Shown: positions 9,887 to 19,207 of the stretch, in pieces
Numbering within the stretch: position 1 is the first letter of the stretch
Layout of the letters: every line of letters starts with the position of its first letter
Assembly (NCBI RefSeq): GCF_027056685.1
Contig: NZ_JALUKE010000063.1
Location: 1-37,863, forward strand
Length of the DNA: 37,863 bases
Source: Sulfurimonas sp.
Lineage (GTDB): Bacteria > Campylobacterota > Campylobacteria > Campylobacterales > Sulfurimonadaceae
Direction: 5' to 3'
The notes under the pieces: generated by a model
Told to the model about the DNA's origin: nothing
Databases searched by the model: none
Seen by the model: the letters and a program-made list of their open reading frames with translations, nothing else
Program-made: the position numbers and the translations under genes

Positions 9887-11779
9887 TTATAACGCTTTAG
9901 CAATAATTCTATTTAAGCGTACAACAAAATCTGCTGTATCATCAAGTTCTTGACCATCATATAATTTTGCTTGATCTAAAAGGACATGTGCTGCATCTTC
10001 TATTAAATTAACATCAGCACTCTCTTTGAGTTTTTCCACAAGCTCATGCTTAGGATTAATCTCTAAAATTGGTGCAGGCTCTGGTGCATCTGTTGCTTGC
10101 CCCATCTGTTTCATCATTTGAGCCATCATATAAGCTGGATCTTCTTTATCAATTTTAATAGCAACAGGAGAGTCTGTAAGTTCAGTTGTTACATCAACTT
10201 CTTTTACGCTATCACCAAGAATTTCTTTAAGTTTTTTTGTAAAATCTTCATACGATTTTGCTAACTCTTCTTTCTCCTTTTTATCATCTTCGCTCTCGTC
10301 AAATTTTGCATCTGCAGCAGGAATAAGTTTATACTCTTTATATTCAGTTACCATTGGGAAAATGATAGTATCTACCTCTTCATTAAGAAGAAGAACATCA
10401 ATGCCACGAGCTTTAAATTTTTCTAAGATTGGTGAGTGTTTTAGTAAATCAAGAGATGTTTTTGCTGCCAAATAATAAATCTCTTTTTTCTCTTCATCCA
10501 CATTTTTCACATAATCTTCAATAGTAATCATCTCGTCACTATTAAGAGAGTTAAATTTAAGAAGTTCTAAAATTTTCTCACGGTTCCCCATATCACTATA
10601 AAGTCCCTCTTTAAGTACATTACCAAACTCTTTGTAGAAAGTATTGTACTTATCTGAATCTTTTTTCATCATTTTAGAGAGTTCAGAAAGCACTTTTTTC
10701 ACAGATGCATTTCTAATTTTACTCATCACTGGATTTGATTGTAAAATTTCACGACTTACATTCAATGGTAAATCTGCTGAATCAATCACACCACGCAAGA
10801 AACGCAAGTATGTTGGCATAAGCTCTTTTTCATCATCTGTAATAAATACACGATTAATGTAGAGTTTAATACCTGGTTTATAATCAACTCTATAGATATC
10901 CATAGGTGCTTTACTTGGAATATAAAATAGCGTTGTATATTCAATAGCACCTTCTGCTTTATGATGTGTCCATGCAAGAGGCTCTTCTGATGAGTGTGCA
11001 ATTGTCTCATAAAATGATTTGTAATCTTCATCTTTTAGTTCACTTTTTGAGAGTGTCCAGAGTGCATTTGCAGCATTGATCTGTACATTTTCTATCTCAG
11101 TTTTAGCAGGCTCTATCTCTTTGCCATCATCATCTGTTTTTGCTGGAATTGTTTTCTCTTTATCCATAAAAATTGGAAATGCAATGTGATTAGAGTATTT
11201 TTTAATAATGCTCTCAACTCGATAAGTCTCTAAAAATTCCTCTTCACCATCATTTAAGTACATAATAATTTCAGTACCATGAGAATCTTTTGAAGCATCT
11301 TCAATTTCAAATTCACCTGTACCATCACTTATCCATTTATAAGCTTTTTCCTCACCTGCTTTTTTAGTAATAACTTCTACTTTTTTTGCAACCATAAATG
11401 CAGAGTAGAAACCAACACCAAACTGACCAATAAGATTAGAATCCTCTTTTTGATCACCTGTAAGATTTTCTAAAAATGCTTTCGTTCCAGATTTTGCAAT
11501 AGTTCCAAGATTATTCATTAAATCTTCTTCATTCATACCAATACCAGTGTCACTAAGAGTAAGAGTTTTTTTCTCTTTATCTATTTTAATGTCAATACGA
11601 GGGTTAAATGAAACATTCTTATATTTTTCATCTGTTAAAACAAGCATATTGAGCTTATCCATAGCATCAGATGCATTAGAGACTAATTCACGAAGAAAAA
11701 TCTCCTTATTTGAATATAGAGAGTGTATCATAAGTTGTAAAATTTGATTTGCTTCTGTTTGAAATTGATGTTTAGCCAT
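9887..11779 (-). CDS. htpG: Chaperone HtpG (Hsp90)
   Basis: QTEANQILQLMIHSLYSNKEIFLRELVSNASDAMDKL, DTGIGMNEEDL, GQFGVGFYSAFMVA, SREILQSNP. Confidence 0.98.
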   Translation of the reverse strand: MAKHQFQTEANQILQLMIHSLYSNKEIFLRELVSNASDAMDKLNMLVLTDEKYKNVSFNPRIDIKIDKEKKTLTLSDTGIGMNEEDLMNNLGTIAKSGTKAFLENLTGDQKEDSNLIGQFGVGFYSAFMVAKKVEVITKKAGEEKAYKWISDGTGEFEIEDASKDSHGTEIIMYLNDGEEEFLETYRVESIIKKYSNHIAFPIFMDKEKTIPAKTDDDGKEIEPAKTEIENVQINAANALWTLSKSELKDEDYKSFYETIAHSSEEPLAWTHHKAEGAIEYTTLFYIPSKAPMDIYRVDYKPGIKLYINRVFITDDEKELMPTYLRFLRGVIDSADLPLNVSREILQSNPVMSKIRNASVKKVLSELSKMMKKDSDKYNTFYKEFGNVLKEGLYSDMGNREKILELLKFNSLNSDEMITIEDYVKNVDEEKKEIYYLAAKTSLDLLKHSPILEKFKARGIDVLLLNEEVDTIIFPMVTEYKEYKLIPAADAKFDESEDDKKEKEELAKSYEDFTKKLKEILGDSVKEVDVTTELTDSPVAIKIDKEDPAYMMAQMMKQMGQATDAPEPAPILEINPKHELVEKLKESADVNLIEDAAHVLLDQAKLYDGQELDDTADFVVRLNRIIAKAL

Positions 11780-11898
11780 AATTTAATTCCTTCTTTTTTA
11801 AAATTTAAGTGTATTTTAGCAAAAAAAGTTAATAGTTGCAAGTTTTATCAAAAAACTTTAGTCTTATTCACTAAAGTTTGTTTAGCTTACTATTTTGC

Positions 11899-11904
11899 TA
11901 TAAT
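11899..11904 (+). promoter_or_regulatory. -10 element (TATAAT) with its last base 7 nt before an ATG
   Basis: TTTGCTATAATACTTTCTATGG; extended -10-like TGCTATAAT. Confidence 0.5.
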
Positions 11905-11911
11905 ACTTTCT

Positions 11912-12271
11912 ATGGAAAATGATTACATAGATTTAATAGAACCAACCCCAATACTTCACTCAAAAAAATGCAAGTTGATTGCGTTTAGCATAAAACTTTT
12001 ACTGCAATATTCTAGCTTTGTCACTGCGTTTATAGCTTGGTATTTGTATGATTATTTTATAGCAGGAGCAACACTACTCATCACATTCTTAATTATTGGA
12101 ATAGTCCGTGCGAAGATGAGAAATAGTGTTATTCCTCCCCATCAGAGGGAGTACCACTATACGGATGAAGGGATTGCCAACTGGTTTAGTGCAAAAGAAC
12201 TCTGTCCTAACCAAGAATGGAACGAATCACAATCGCATAATGCAATACAAAAAGGTTTAGAAAGAAAATAA
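11912..12271 (+). CDS. Hypothetical membrane protein (start reassigned from 11744)
   Basis: MENDYIDLIEPTPILHSKKCKLIAFSIKLLLQYSSFVTAFIAWYLYDYFIAGATLLITFLIIGIVRAKMRNSVIPP...; the upstream extension overlaps htpG antisense and is unlikely. Confidence 0.65.
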   Translation: MENDYIDLIEPTPILHSKKCKLIAFSIKLLLQYSSFVTAFIAWYLYDYFIAGATLLITFLIIGIVRAKMRNSVIPPHQREYHYTDEGIANWFSAKELCPNQEWNESQSHNAIQKGLERK

Positions 12272-12683
12272 GCAGTGAAGAACCACGAGAAATAATGTTT
12301 TGTAATTTCGTTCTCTCTACATTATTTGTTTTAAACGCAATAATAAAATGAATGACTGTTGCAATTACAATCACGAGAACAATCCATAATTTTTTTCGTA
12401 AAGTATCTATAACTAGGGAATGATCACTAGTAAAAAGTTGTGATAAAAGTCCATCGTTTGTTATCATAACAGTTCCAGTTATTAGTAAAATCACAATAGA
12501 AACGACTTCAAAATAACCAAAAATAGGTCCAATATGAGGATAAACCTGCTTTTGTTTCTCTTTATCTCTAAGTGAAACTCCTAAAACAAACATAAAAACG
12601 GAACCACCAATCCATGCAATAGCAGCAATTAAATGTATATGTATAAAAATACCCAAAAATCTTCCTTTTAATAAATCGTGCAT
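12207..12683 (-). CDS. CopD-like/DUF2269-like integral membrane protein
   Basis: FIHIHLIAAIAWIGGSVFMFVLG...ILLITGTVMITNDG...LWIVLVIVIATVIHFIIAF: His-containing TM pattern typical of CopD-type proteins. Confidence 0.65.
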   Translation of the reverse strand: MHDLLKGRFLGIFIHIHLIAAIAWIGGSVFMFVLGVSLRDKEKQKQVYPHIGPIFGYFEVVSIVILLITGTVMITNDGLLSQLFTSDHSLVIDTLRKKLWIVLVIVIATVIHFIIAFKTNNVERTKLQNIISRGSSLLIFFLNLFVLHYAIVIRSILG

Positions 12684-12772
12684 ATATTATAGCAACTTCA
12701 ACAACAGAGAGTTGATACAGGACAATATTTATAAAAAAGTTTATCCTAACCTCACAATGGGTATTATTCCAA

Positions 12773-14716
12773 ATGGCATTAATTGATTTACAAAAAGTTT
12801 CAAAACACTATTCGGCACAAAAAATTCTTACTGAAGTTGATTTTCATGTAGATGAGGGTGAACGCATCGTTATTATTGGTAAAAATGGTAGCGGTAAATC
12901 AACTCTTATGAAAATTGTCAATGGCACACTCGATTTAGATGGCGGCAGACGCATCACTAAAAATGATTTAGAAGTTAAAATGCTTGATCAGCGTCCAGAA
13001 TTTGAAGAAGGACACACAGTTCGTCAAGCTGTCGAAGCGGGACTCAAAGAGCTAAACGCAGCTAAAGAGCGCTATAATGAACTCTCTTTACTTTTAGCGC
13101 AAGATTTTGAAAACAAGATTTTACTTGATGAGCATGAACAACTCTCTCGCTACATAGAACACCATAAAGCTTGGAATCTTGATGATAAGATAGAACGCAT
13201 TATTCAACATTTTGATCTGAAAAAGTATGAAGAGAAACCCATTGCACTTCTAAGTGGAGGAGAACAACGCCGTGTTGCCCTTGCCTCTTTACTTTTACAA
13301 AAACCAGATATTTTACTTCTTGATGAACCAACCAATCACCTTGATGTTTATATGGTTGAGTTTCTTGAAGAACTTCTTTTAAAAGAGAAATTCACTCTTG
13401 TTTTTATCTCTCATGATAGATACTTTATAGACAGAATTGCTACTAAAAGCATTGAAGTTGATGATTGTACACTCCATGAATATAGTGGAGGATATTCCAG
13501 CTATCTTACACAAAAAGAGGAGTACTTAAGAACGCTGCAAAAACAACATGATAATCTCTTAGGAGTTCTCAAAAGAGAAAATGAGTGGTTTGCCCGTGGT
13601 GTTCGAGCAAGACTTAAACGCAACGAGGGCAGAAAAGAGCGTCTTATGCAACTGCGTGATGCAGCAAAAACAAACCCAGCAAAAATAAGAAAAATGTCCG
13701 TAGAGCTCCAAAGAGAAGCGAAACATTTTAACAGAGATAAAAGCGTAAACAGACAAAAGATGCTTTTTGAAGTAGAAGATTTAGCTCTTACACTTGGAAG
13801 TAAAGAGTTACTTCATGATTTTTCAACACGAATATTACAAAAAGATGTCATTGCTATTGTTGGCCCAAATGGAAGTGGAAAATCAACTCTACTAAAAGCA
13901 CTTTTAGGAAGATTAGACCCAACTAAAGGCATCATCAAACGCGGTGAATTTAAAGTCGGCTACTTTGATCAACATCGTGAAATGCTTAATGATGATAAGA
14001 ACCTTATAGAGACTTTTTGTCCACATGGAGGGGACCGTGTTAATGTACGAGGAAGTGACCTTCATGTCTATGGATACCTAAAAAACTTTCTCTTTCCACG
14101 AGAATTTTTAGATAAAAAGATTGGCGTACTAAGTGGTGGAGAGAAAAACCGTGTAGCTTTAGCCCTCCTCTTTACACAAGATGTAGATATACTTATACTT
14201 GATGAACCTACCAATGACCTTGATATTCCTACTATCAATATTTTAGAAGAACAGCTGACAAACTTTGCAGGAGCCGTAATCATAGTCTCTCACGATAGAT
14301 ACTTTGTTGATAAAATTGCTAAAAAACTCTTTATATTTAAAGCAGATAAAACCATAGAAGAATCACACCAACTCTACTCTGAGTACCTTGAACTAGAAAA
14401 AGAGTTACAAGAGCTTGATAGTATGGAAAAAGAGGCGACACAAGAGAAGCCAAAAGAGCAAAAAAGAGAAAAAGAGAAAAAACTTAAACTCACTTTTAAA
14501 GAGAAAATGGCACTTGAAAAACTCCCTGAAGAAATAGATGCACTTGAAGAGGAGATAGAGAAGATGAATATTTGCCTTACAAATCCAGCATGCTATGAGG
14601 AGAGAGGTATTACAGCCCTTGCAGGAGAGCTTGCAAGCCTTGAAACAGAGTATGAAGAAAAAGTTGAAGAGCTTTTAACAATCCAAGAAAAAGAGGAAGA
14701 GATAGAGAATGGATGA
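12773..14716 (+). CDS. ABC-F family ATPase (Uup-like, duplicated ABC domains)
   Basis: Two Walker A motifs (GKNGSGKST, GPNGSGKST), two LSGGE signatures, LLDEPTNHLD/LILDEPTNDLD, C-terminal coiled coil. Confidence 0.94.
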   Translation: MALIDLQKVSKHYSAQKILTEVDFHVDEGERIVIIGKNGSGKSTLMKIVNGTLDLDGGRRITKNDLEVKMLDQRPEFEEGHTVRQAVEAGLKELNAAKERYNELSLLLAQDFENKILLDEHEQLSRYIEHHKAWNLDDKIERIIQHFDLKKYEEKPIALLSGGEQRRVALASLLLQKPDILLLDEPTNHLDVYMVEFLEELLLKEKFTLVFISHDRYFIDRIATKSIEVDDCTLHEYSGGYSSYLTQKEEYLRTLQKQHDNLLGVLKRENEWFARGVRARLKRNEGRKERLMQLRDAAKTNPAKIRKMSVELQREAKHFNRDKSVNRQKMLFEVEDLALTLGSKELLHDFSTRILQKDVIAIVGPNGSGKSTLLKALLGRLDPTKGIIKRGEFKVGYFDQHREMLNDDKNLIETFCPHGGDRVNVRGSDLHVYGYLKNFLFPREFLDKKIGVLSGGEKNRVALALLFTQDVDILILDEPTNDLDIPTINILEEQLTNFAGAVIIVSHDRYFVDKIAKKLFIFKADKTIEESHQLYSEYLELEKELQELDSMEKEATQEKPKEQKREKEKKLKLTFKEKMALEKLPEEIDALEEEIEKMNICLTNPACYEERGITALAGELASLETEYEEKVEELLTIQEKEEEIENG

Positions 14717-15206
14717 AAAAACATACAAAGCTAAAAGAGCCTCTGAAGTAACACAACTCGGTAGCAAACAAACACAATACAAATACGAATACGACCCAAC
14801 TCTGCTTGAAACATTTGAAAATGTTCACCCTCAAATGGATTACTGGGTAACACTTAATGCCGATGAGTTCACTTCACTCTGTCCTAAAACAAATCAACCC
14901 GATTTTGGTACGCTCATTATCAACTATATTCCAGATATTCAAATGGTTGAGAGCAAATCGCTCAAACTCTATCTCTTTAGCTTTATGAATAGTGGAGAGT
15001 TTCATGAAGATGTTGTCAATAAAATTGGAAAAGATTTAGTAAAACTGATGGAACCAAAATATCTTGAAGTTATTGGACTCTTTTATCCACGAGGCAACAT
15101 TAGCATACATCCTGCGTTTAGCTACTCTAATGAAGAGGAAAAGTATAAGGACATAGAAAAGTATAGATTTTTAAACCGTAATCTCAACCCTCAAAGGATA
15201 GGCTAG
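14709..15206 (+). CDS. queF: NADPH-dependent 7-cyano-7-deazaguanine (preQ0) reductase, type I
   Basis: SLCPKTNQPDFGTL (catalytic Cys), SFMNSGEFHEDVVN (QueF motif), VIGLFYPRGNISIHP. Confidence 0.93.
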   Translation: MDEKTYKAKRASEVTQLGSKQTQYKYEYDPTLLETFENVHPQMDYWVTLNADEFTSLCPKTNQPDFGTLIINYIPDIQMVESKSLKLYLFSFMNSGEFHEDVVNKIGKDLVKLMEPKYLEVIGLFYPRGNISIHPAFSYSNEEEKYKDIEKYRFLNRNLNPQRIG

Positions 15207-15565
15207 TGCAACTTCAAAAAGTAGATATAGTAAAAAATACAAAACTTCAATACCTCTCTCATGAGTTACTCTTTCTTGCAAAGAGTGGACAACCTTATCG
15301 TGGTAGTGTCTATGTTAATTTTATGAGTTTAGGGGAAACTTTTAATCTTTTAGACTTTAAAAAATATATTACTTCACTTCGAGATAAAAAACTAAACGCA
15401 GAAGATATTGCTTATGAGATATTTTCAACTATTACAAAAAATATTGAGACGCAAAATTTAGGAATTGTTGTAGATTTGACAGCCCGTGGAGGGATACAAC
15501 AAAGAATCTGCTATGGAACAGAGTTCATCGTTGTACAAAAAGAGAATATTTTTCAAGTAAGATAA
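15206..15565 (+). CDS. Putative QueF-like tunnelling-fold (T-fold) protein lacking the catalytic Cys
   Basis: GTG start immediately after queF. QPYRGSVYVNF...DFKKYITSLRDKKLNAEDIAYEIFSTITKNIETQNLGIVVDLTARGGI aligns by eye with QueF QPDFGTLIINY...SLKLYLFSFMNSGEFHEDVVNKIGKDLVKLMEPKYLEVIGLFYPRGNI. Confidence 0.6.
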   Translation: MQLQKVDIVKNTKLQYLSHELLFLAKSGQPYRGSVYVNFMSLGETFNLLDFKKYITSLRDKKLNAEDIAYEIFSTITKNIETQNLGIVVDLTARGGIQQRICYGTEFIVVQKENIFQVR

Positions 15566-15579
15566 AAATATCTTACTTG
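15554..15579. terminator. Inverted repeat spanning both convergent stop codons
   Basis: CAAGTAAGATA-AAAA-TATCTTACTTG, perfect 11-bp arms between the QueF-like ORF and the DAHP synthase gene. Confidence 0.6.
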
Positions 15580-16922
15580 TGTGCATCTTTTAAAGAGTCT
15601 GCAATTAAAAATGCAAGCTCTAGTGATTGGTCTGCGTTTAGACGAGGATCACAATGTGTATGGTAACGAGAACTTAAATCCTCTTCTCTTACTGTAAAGC
15701 TACCACCAATACACTCAGTAACATTTTTACCCGTCATCTCTAAGTGAACACCACCACCAAAAGTTCCCTCAGAACGATGCACTTGAAAGAACTGTTTCAT
15801 TTCGGTTAAAACATCATCAACAGGACGAGTTTTATAACCATTTGAAGATTTAATAGTATTTCCATGCATTGGGTCACATGACCAAACAACATTTAACCCT
15901 TCTCGCTCAATAGCCCGAATAAGCTGTGGCATATGCTCACCAACTTTGTTTGCACCCATTCTTACAATGATATTTAAGCATCCTGCTTCATTATCAGGAT
16001 TTACAGCTTGAGCCAATCTTACTAAATCTTCAGGATCCATAGATGGTCCAGCTTTAATTCCAATAGGATTTTTAATTCCTCTCATATACTCAACATGAGC
16101 ACCATCAAGTTGACGTGTTCTATCCCCTATCCAAACCATATGTGCTGCTACATTGTACCAATCACCAGTAATAGAATCTTTACGAGTAAATGCCTCTTCA
16201 TATGGAAGTAAAAGTGCTTCATGTGAAGTAAAGAAGTCTGTCTCACGAAGTGTTCTGTATGTTTTTGAAGTCACACCACACGCTTCCATAAATTTTAAAG
16301 ATTTTTCAATATCTTCAGCAATAGCTTCATATTTTTCACCTATTTCACTTTTATGAGCAAAATCAAGATTCCACTTACTTACTTTATGTAAATCAGCCAA
16401 ACCACCCGATGCAAAAGCACGGAGCAAATTTTGTGTTGCAGTCGCTTGATTATACGCTCTTATCATGCGTTCAGGATCAGGAACACGCGCCTTTTCATTG
16501 AAGTCTATACCGTTAATAATATCACCACGGTAAGAGTCAAGTGTTATGCCATCTAAGGTCTCTGTGTTTGATGAACGAGGCTTTGCAAACTGACCGCCAA
16601 GGCGCCCTACTTTCACAACAGGAAGTCCACCAGCATAGGTCATGACAACTGCCATCTGCATCAATGCTTTAAAAGTATCACGAATGTTATCCGCATGAAA
16701 CTCTGAAAAGCTCTCAGCACAATCCCCACCTTGCAGTAAAAAAGCCTTCCCTTGTGCAACATTTGCAAGTTGTTCTTTTAAAGAACGGGCTTCTCCAGCA
16801 AACACTAATGGTGGATAGTTTCTCAATTCTGAAAGAACTGACTCCAATTTTACCTGATCAGGATAAGTTGGTTGTTGTAATATTGGTTTTTCTTTCCAGC
16901 TAGATGGACTCCAAGTACTCAT
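15573..16922 (-). CDS. 3-deoxy-7-phosphoheptulonate (DAHP) synthase, class II
   Basis: [85 protein letters not shown]. Confidence 0.97.
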   Translation of the reverse strand: MSTWSPSSWKEKPILQQPTYPDQVKLESVLSELRNYPPLVFAGEARSLKEQLANVAQGKAFLLQGGDCAESFSEFHADNIRDTFKALMQMAVVMTYAGGLPVVKVGRLGGQFAKPRSSNTETLDGITLDSYRGDIINGIDFNEKARVPDPERMIRAYNQATATQNLLRAFASGGLADLHKVSKWNLDFAHKSEIGEKYEAIAEDIEKSLKFMEACGVTSKTYRTLRETDFFTSHEALLLPYEEAFTRKDSITGDWYNVAAHMVWIGDRTRQLDGAHVEYMRGIKNPIGIKAGPSMDPEDLVRLAQAVNPDNEAGCLNIIVRMGANKVGEHMPQLIRAIEREGLNVVWSCDPMHGNTIKSSNGYKTRPVDDVLTEMKQFFQVHRSEGTFGGGVHLEMTGKNVTECIGGSFTVREEDLSSRYHTHCDPRLNADQSLELAFLIADSLKDAHK

Positions 16923-17064
16923 TGTAGAACCTTATTAAATTATATTTTTGTTATTTTAGCTAAAATATCACTCAGAAAAGCTTTTTTTATGCTTAAAAAT
17001 GTATAATTGCGTAAATTCATGCTATTACTTTTGACGGCTTTTGCCAAAAGTTATTTGGAGACAT

Positions 17065-17988
17065 ATGAACAAAGATGATTTAAAATCTTTAGTAACTCAA
17101 ATTTATAACGATATTTTACACAATATTGACACTCATAATGAGACTACAAAAGAAGAGGTAGCAGATGCACTCAAACATGCTTCAGATACGCTACTCACAA
17201 TATCTAATTCACAAGTAGATTCTGTAGACCAAGCAAAAGCAATTCTTGCGAATTCCTATAAAGAGCTTGCAGAAAAATCATTATCATCTTATAAAAGCAC
17301 TAATGACTCGTTTGAAAAGATTACAAAAGAACATCAGGAGACATTGAGTCAACATCAAAATGAGTTAATAGATTATCCATCTATTAAAAATAAATTTGAT
17401 GCATTACAAAATAATATGTCTGATGAAGTAAAAAAAGCAAATGAACTTATAACAAAACTTTCAAAAGAGGTTAGAGAGTTAGAAAAAAATTCTAATTTAG
17501 ATCCACTAACAAAAGTTTTCAATAAAGGTGCCTTAGATAAATACTTGGCAAAAATATGTAATAAAGGTTATATAAAGCATGAACTACACCTGCTTATATT
17601 AGATGTAGATGACTTTAAACAGGTAAATGATTTACATGGTCATTTAGCTGGGGATAAGGTACTTATTTATCTTACAAAATTACTACGCAACACACTCCGA
17701 GATGGAGATAAACTATTTCGTTTTGGTGGTGAAGAGTTTGTAATAATCCTTAACAGAGTAGAAGAGAAATCTTGCCTTGAAATTACACAGCGTATTTTAA
17801 ATTTAGTACGCTCAAACCGTTTGATTTATAAAGGTAAGTCACTATCTATAACGATAAGCATAGGGGCAACTTCTTATCAAGACGGAGATACTCCTACTAC
17901 ACTTATAGAAAGAGCCGACAGAGCGCTTTATGTATCAAAAAACTCTGGAAAAAATCAAATGAATGTGGAGATGAAAAATGGAATTTAA
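17065..17988 (+). CDS. GGDEF-domain diguanylate cyclase with N-terminal coiled coil
   Basis: DPLTKVFNKGAL, LLILDVDDFKQVNDLHGHLAGDKVL, RFGGEEFVIIL. Start reassigned to ATG 17065 (GGAG upstream). Confidence 0.92.
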   Translation: MNKDDLKSLVTQIYNDILHNIDTHNETTKEEVADALKHASDTLLTISNSQVDSVDQAKAILANSYKELAEKSLSSYKSTNDSFEKITKEHQETLSQHQNELIDYPSIKNKFDALQNNMSDEVKKANELITKLSKEVRELEKNSNLDPLTKVFNKGALDKYLAKICNKGYIKHELHLLILDVDDFKQVNDLHGHLAGDKVLIYLTKLLRNTLRDGDKLFRFGGEEFVIILNRVEEKSCLEITQRILNLVRSNRLIYKGKSLSITISIGATSYQDGDTPTTLIERADRALYVSKNSGKNQMNVEMKNGI

Positions 17989-18703
17989 TTATTTTGACCT
18001 TATTGCATCAGTAATAATATTGTTACTTGGGCTAAAAGGGATACTTAACGGTTTATTTAAAGAAGCATTTGGGCTTATTGGCATAATCGGAGGTCTCTTT
18101 GTCGCTTCTCGCGTGGGAGATAAGGTGGGAACATATTTAAATGATCACATATTTAACTTTTCTAATGCCTCAGCAATAAGCTTTACAGGCTTTTTATTTA
18201 CATTAGCAGTTTTTTGGCTAGCTATGATAGCAATTGGATTTGCTTTTAAAAAGTTAAGTTCTCTTAGTGGTCTCGGTCTAGTTGATAAAATCCTCGGATT
18301 TGTCTTTGCTGCAGGTAAATTTTTTCTTATTGCTGCCGTTATTGCATTTGCCATATATAATGTTAAAGCCCTTAGAACTACTATTGATTCTGCTATGAAA
18401 GGAAGTGTTCTTTTTCCTGTACTAGTTGAGACTGGTGGATATATCATGAAAATCGACCCGACTGAAGTTAGTAATGAAATTAATACAAGCATAGATAAAA
18501 CGACTCAGAAAGTTAGAGAAAACATTCAAGAAAACATTCAAGAAAATGTGCAAGAACAAGTGAAAAAAGTAGTCAATAGCGCTAAAGAGCAGATGCAACA
18601 ATCCGAACCAGAAGCGGAATCAGAAGCAAAAGCGGAACCAGAAACAAAAGTAAAACAAGAATTAGAACCAGAACAAGAATCAGAAAAAACTACAGAGAAG
18701 TAA
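17978..18703 (+). CDS. cvpA: CvpA family membrane protein with repetitive charged C-terminal tail
   Basis: N-terminal FDLIASVIILLLGLKGILNGLFKEAFGLIGIIGGLFVASRVGDKVG typical of CvpA; ENIQ and EPE-type repeats in the tail. Confidence 0.85.
   Translation: MEFNYFDLIASVIILLLGLKGILNGLFKEAFGLIGIIGGLFVASRVGDKVGTYLNDHIFNFSNASAISFTGFLFTLAVFWLAMIAIGFAFKKLSSLSGLGLVDKILGFVFAAGKFFLIAAVIAFAIYNVKALRTTIDSAMKGSVLFPVLVETGGYIMKIDPTEVSNEINTSIDKTTQKVRENIQENIQENVQEQVKKVVNSAKEQMQQSEPEAESEAKAEPETKVKQELEPEQESEKTTEK
18518..18565 (+). repeat. In-frame ~12-nt tandem repeat (encodes ENIQ-ENIQ-ENVQ-EQVK)
   Basis: GAAAACATTCAA GAAAACATTCAA GAAAATGTGCAA GAACAAGTG... Confidence 0.75.
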
Positions 18704-18704
18704 G

Positions 18705-19184
18705 ATGCCAAACATTACAACTGACTTTAATGACAGAACCATTAAATATGAGCAGCTTTTAGAAAATTTCAAAAGACTGCTTAAGGCTAATAGTCTGAAA
18801 TTTACTATACAGCGCGAAGTTATTTTAGAAACACTCTATAATTCGGATGAACATCTCACTCCAGAGTCTTTGCACCATCTTATACAAGAAAAGTATCCGG
18901 AATTAAAAACTGGAATTGCTACCGTGTATAGAACCCTCTCTTTACTTGAGGATTCAAATGTCGTCACTTCTCTCTCTTTTGGTGCACAAGGAAAAAAATA
19001 TGAACTTGGTGCAAAAGAGCATCATGACCATCTAATATGTACTGAATGTGGCGAGATTACAGAGTTTGTAGATGAAGAAATAGAAAAACGCCAACATGCC
19101 ATTACCGATGAACTTGGTTTTAAAATGAAAGACCATTCTATGCAGATATATGGTATCTGCAAAAAATGTCAAGAAACAAAATAG
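18705..19184 (+). CDS. fur: Fur family transcriptional regulator
   Basis: FTIQREVILETLY, TGIATVYRTLSLLE, EHHDHLICTECGEITEFVDEEIE. Confidence 0.92.
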   Translation: MPNITTDFNDRTIKYEQLLENFKRLLKANSLKFTIQREVILETLYNSDEHLTPESLHHLIQEKYPELKTGIATVYRTLSLLEDSNVVTSLSFGAQGKKYELGAKEHHDHLICTECGEITEFVDEEIEKRQHAITDELGFKMKDHSMQIYGICKKCQETK

Positions 19185-19207
19185 ATAATTATAAAAAGGA
19201 AAATTGA

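Noticed and set aside
11744-11911. N-terminal extension of the 11744 ORF
   Set aside because: Overlaps the htpG start antisense and crosses its promoter region; the ATG at 11912 behind a TATAAT is more plausible.
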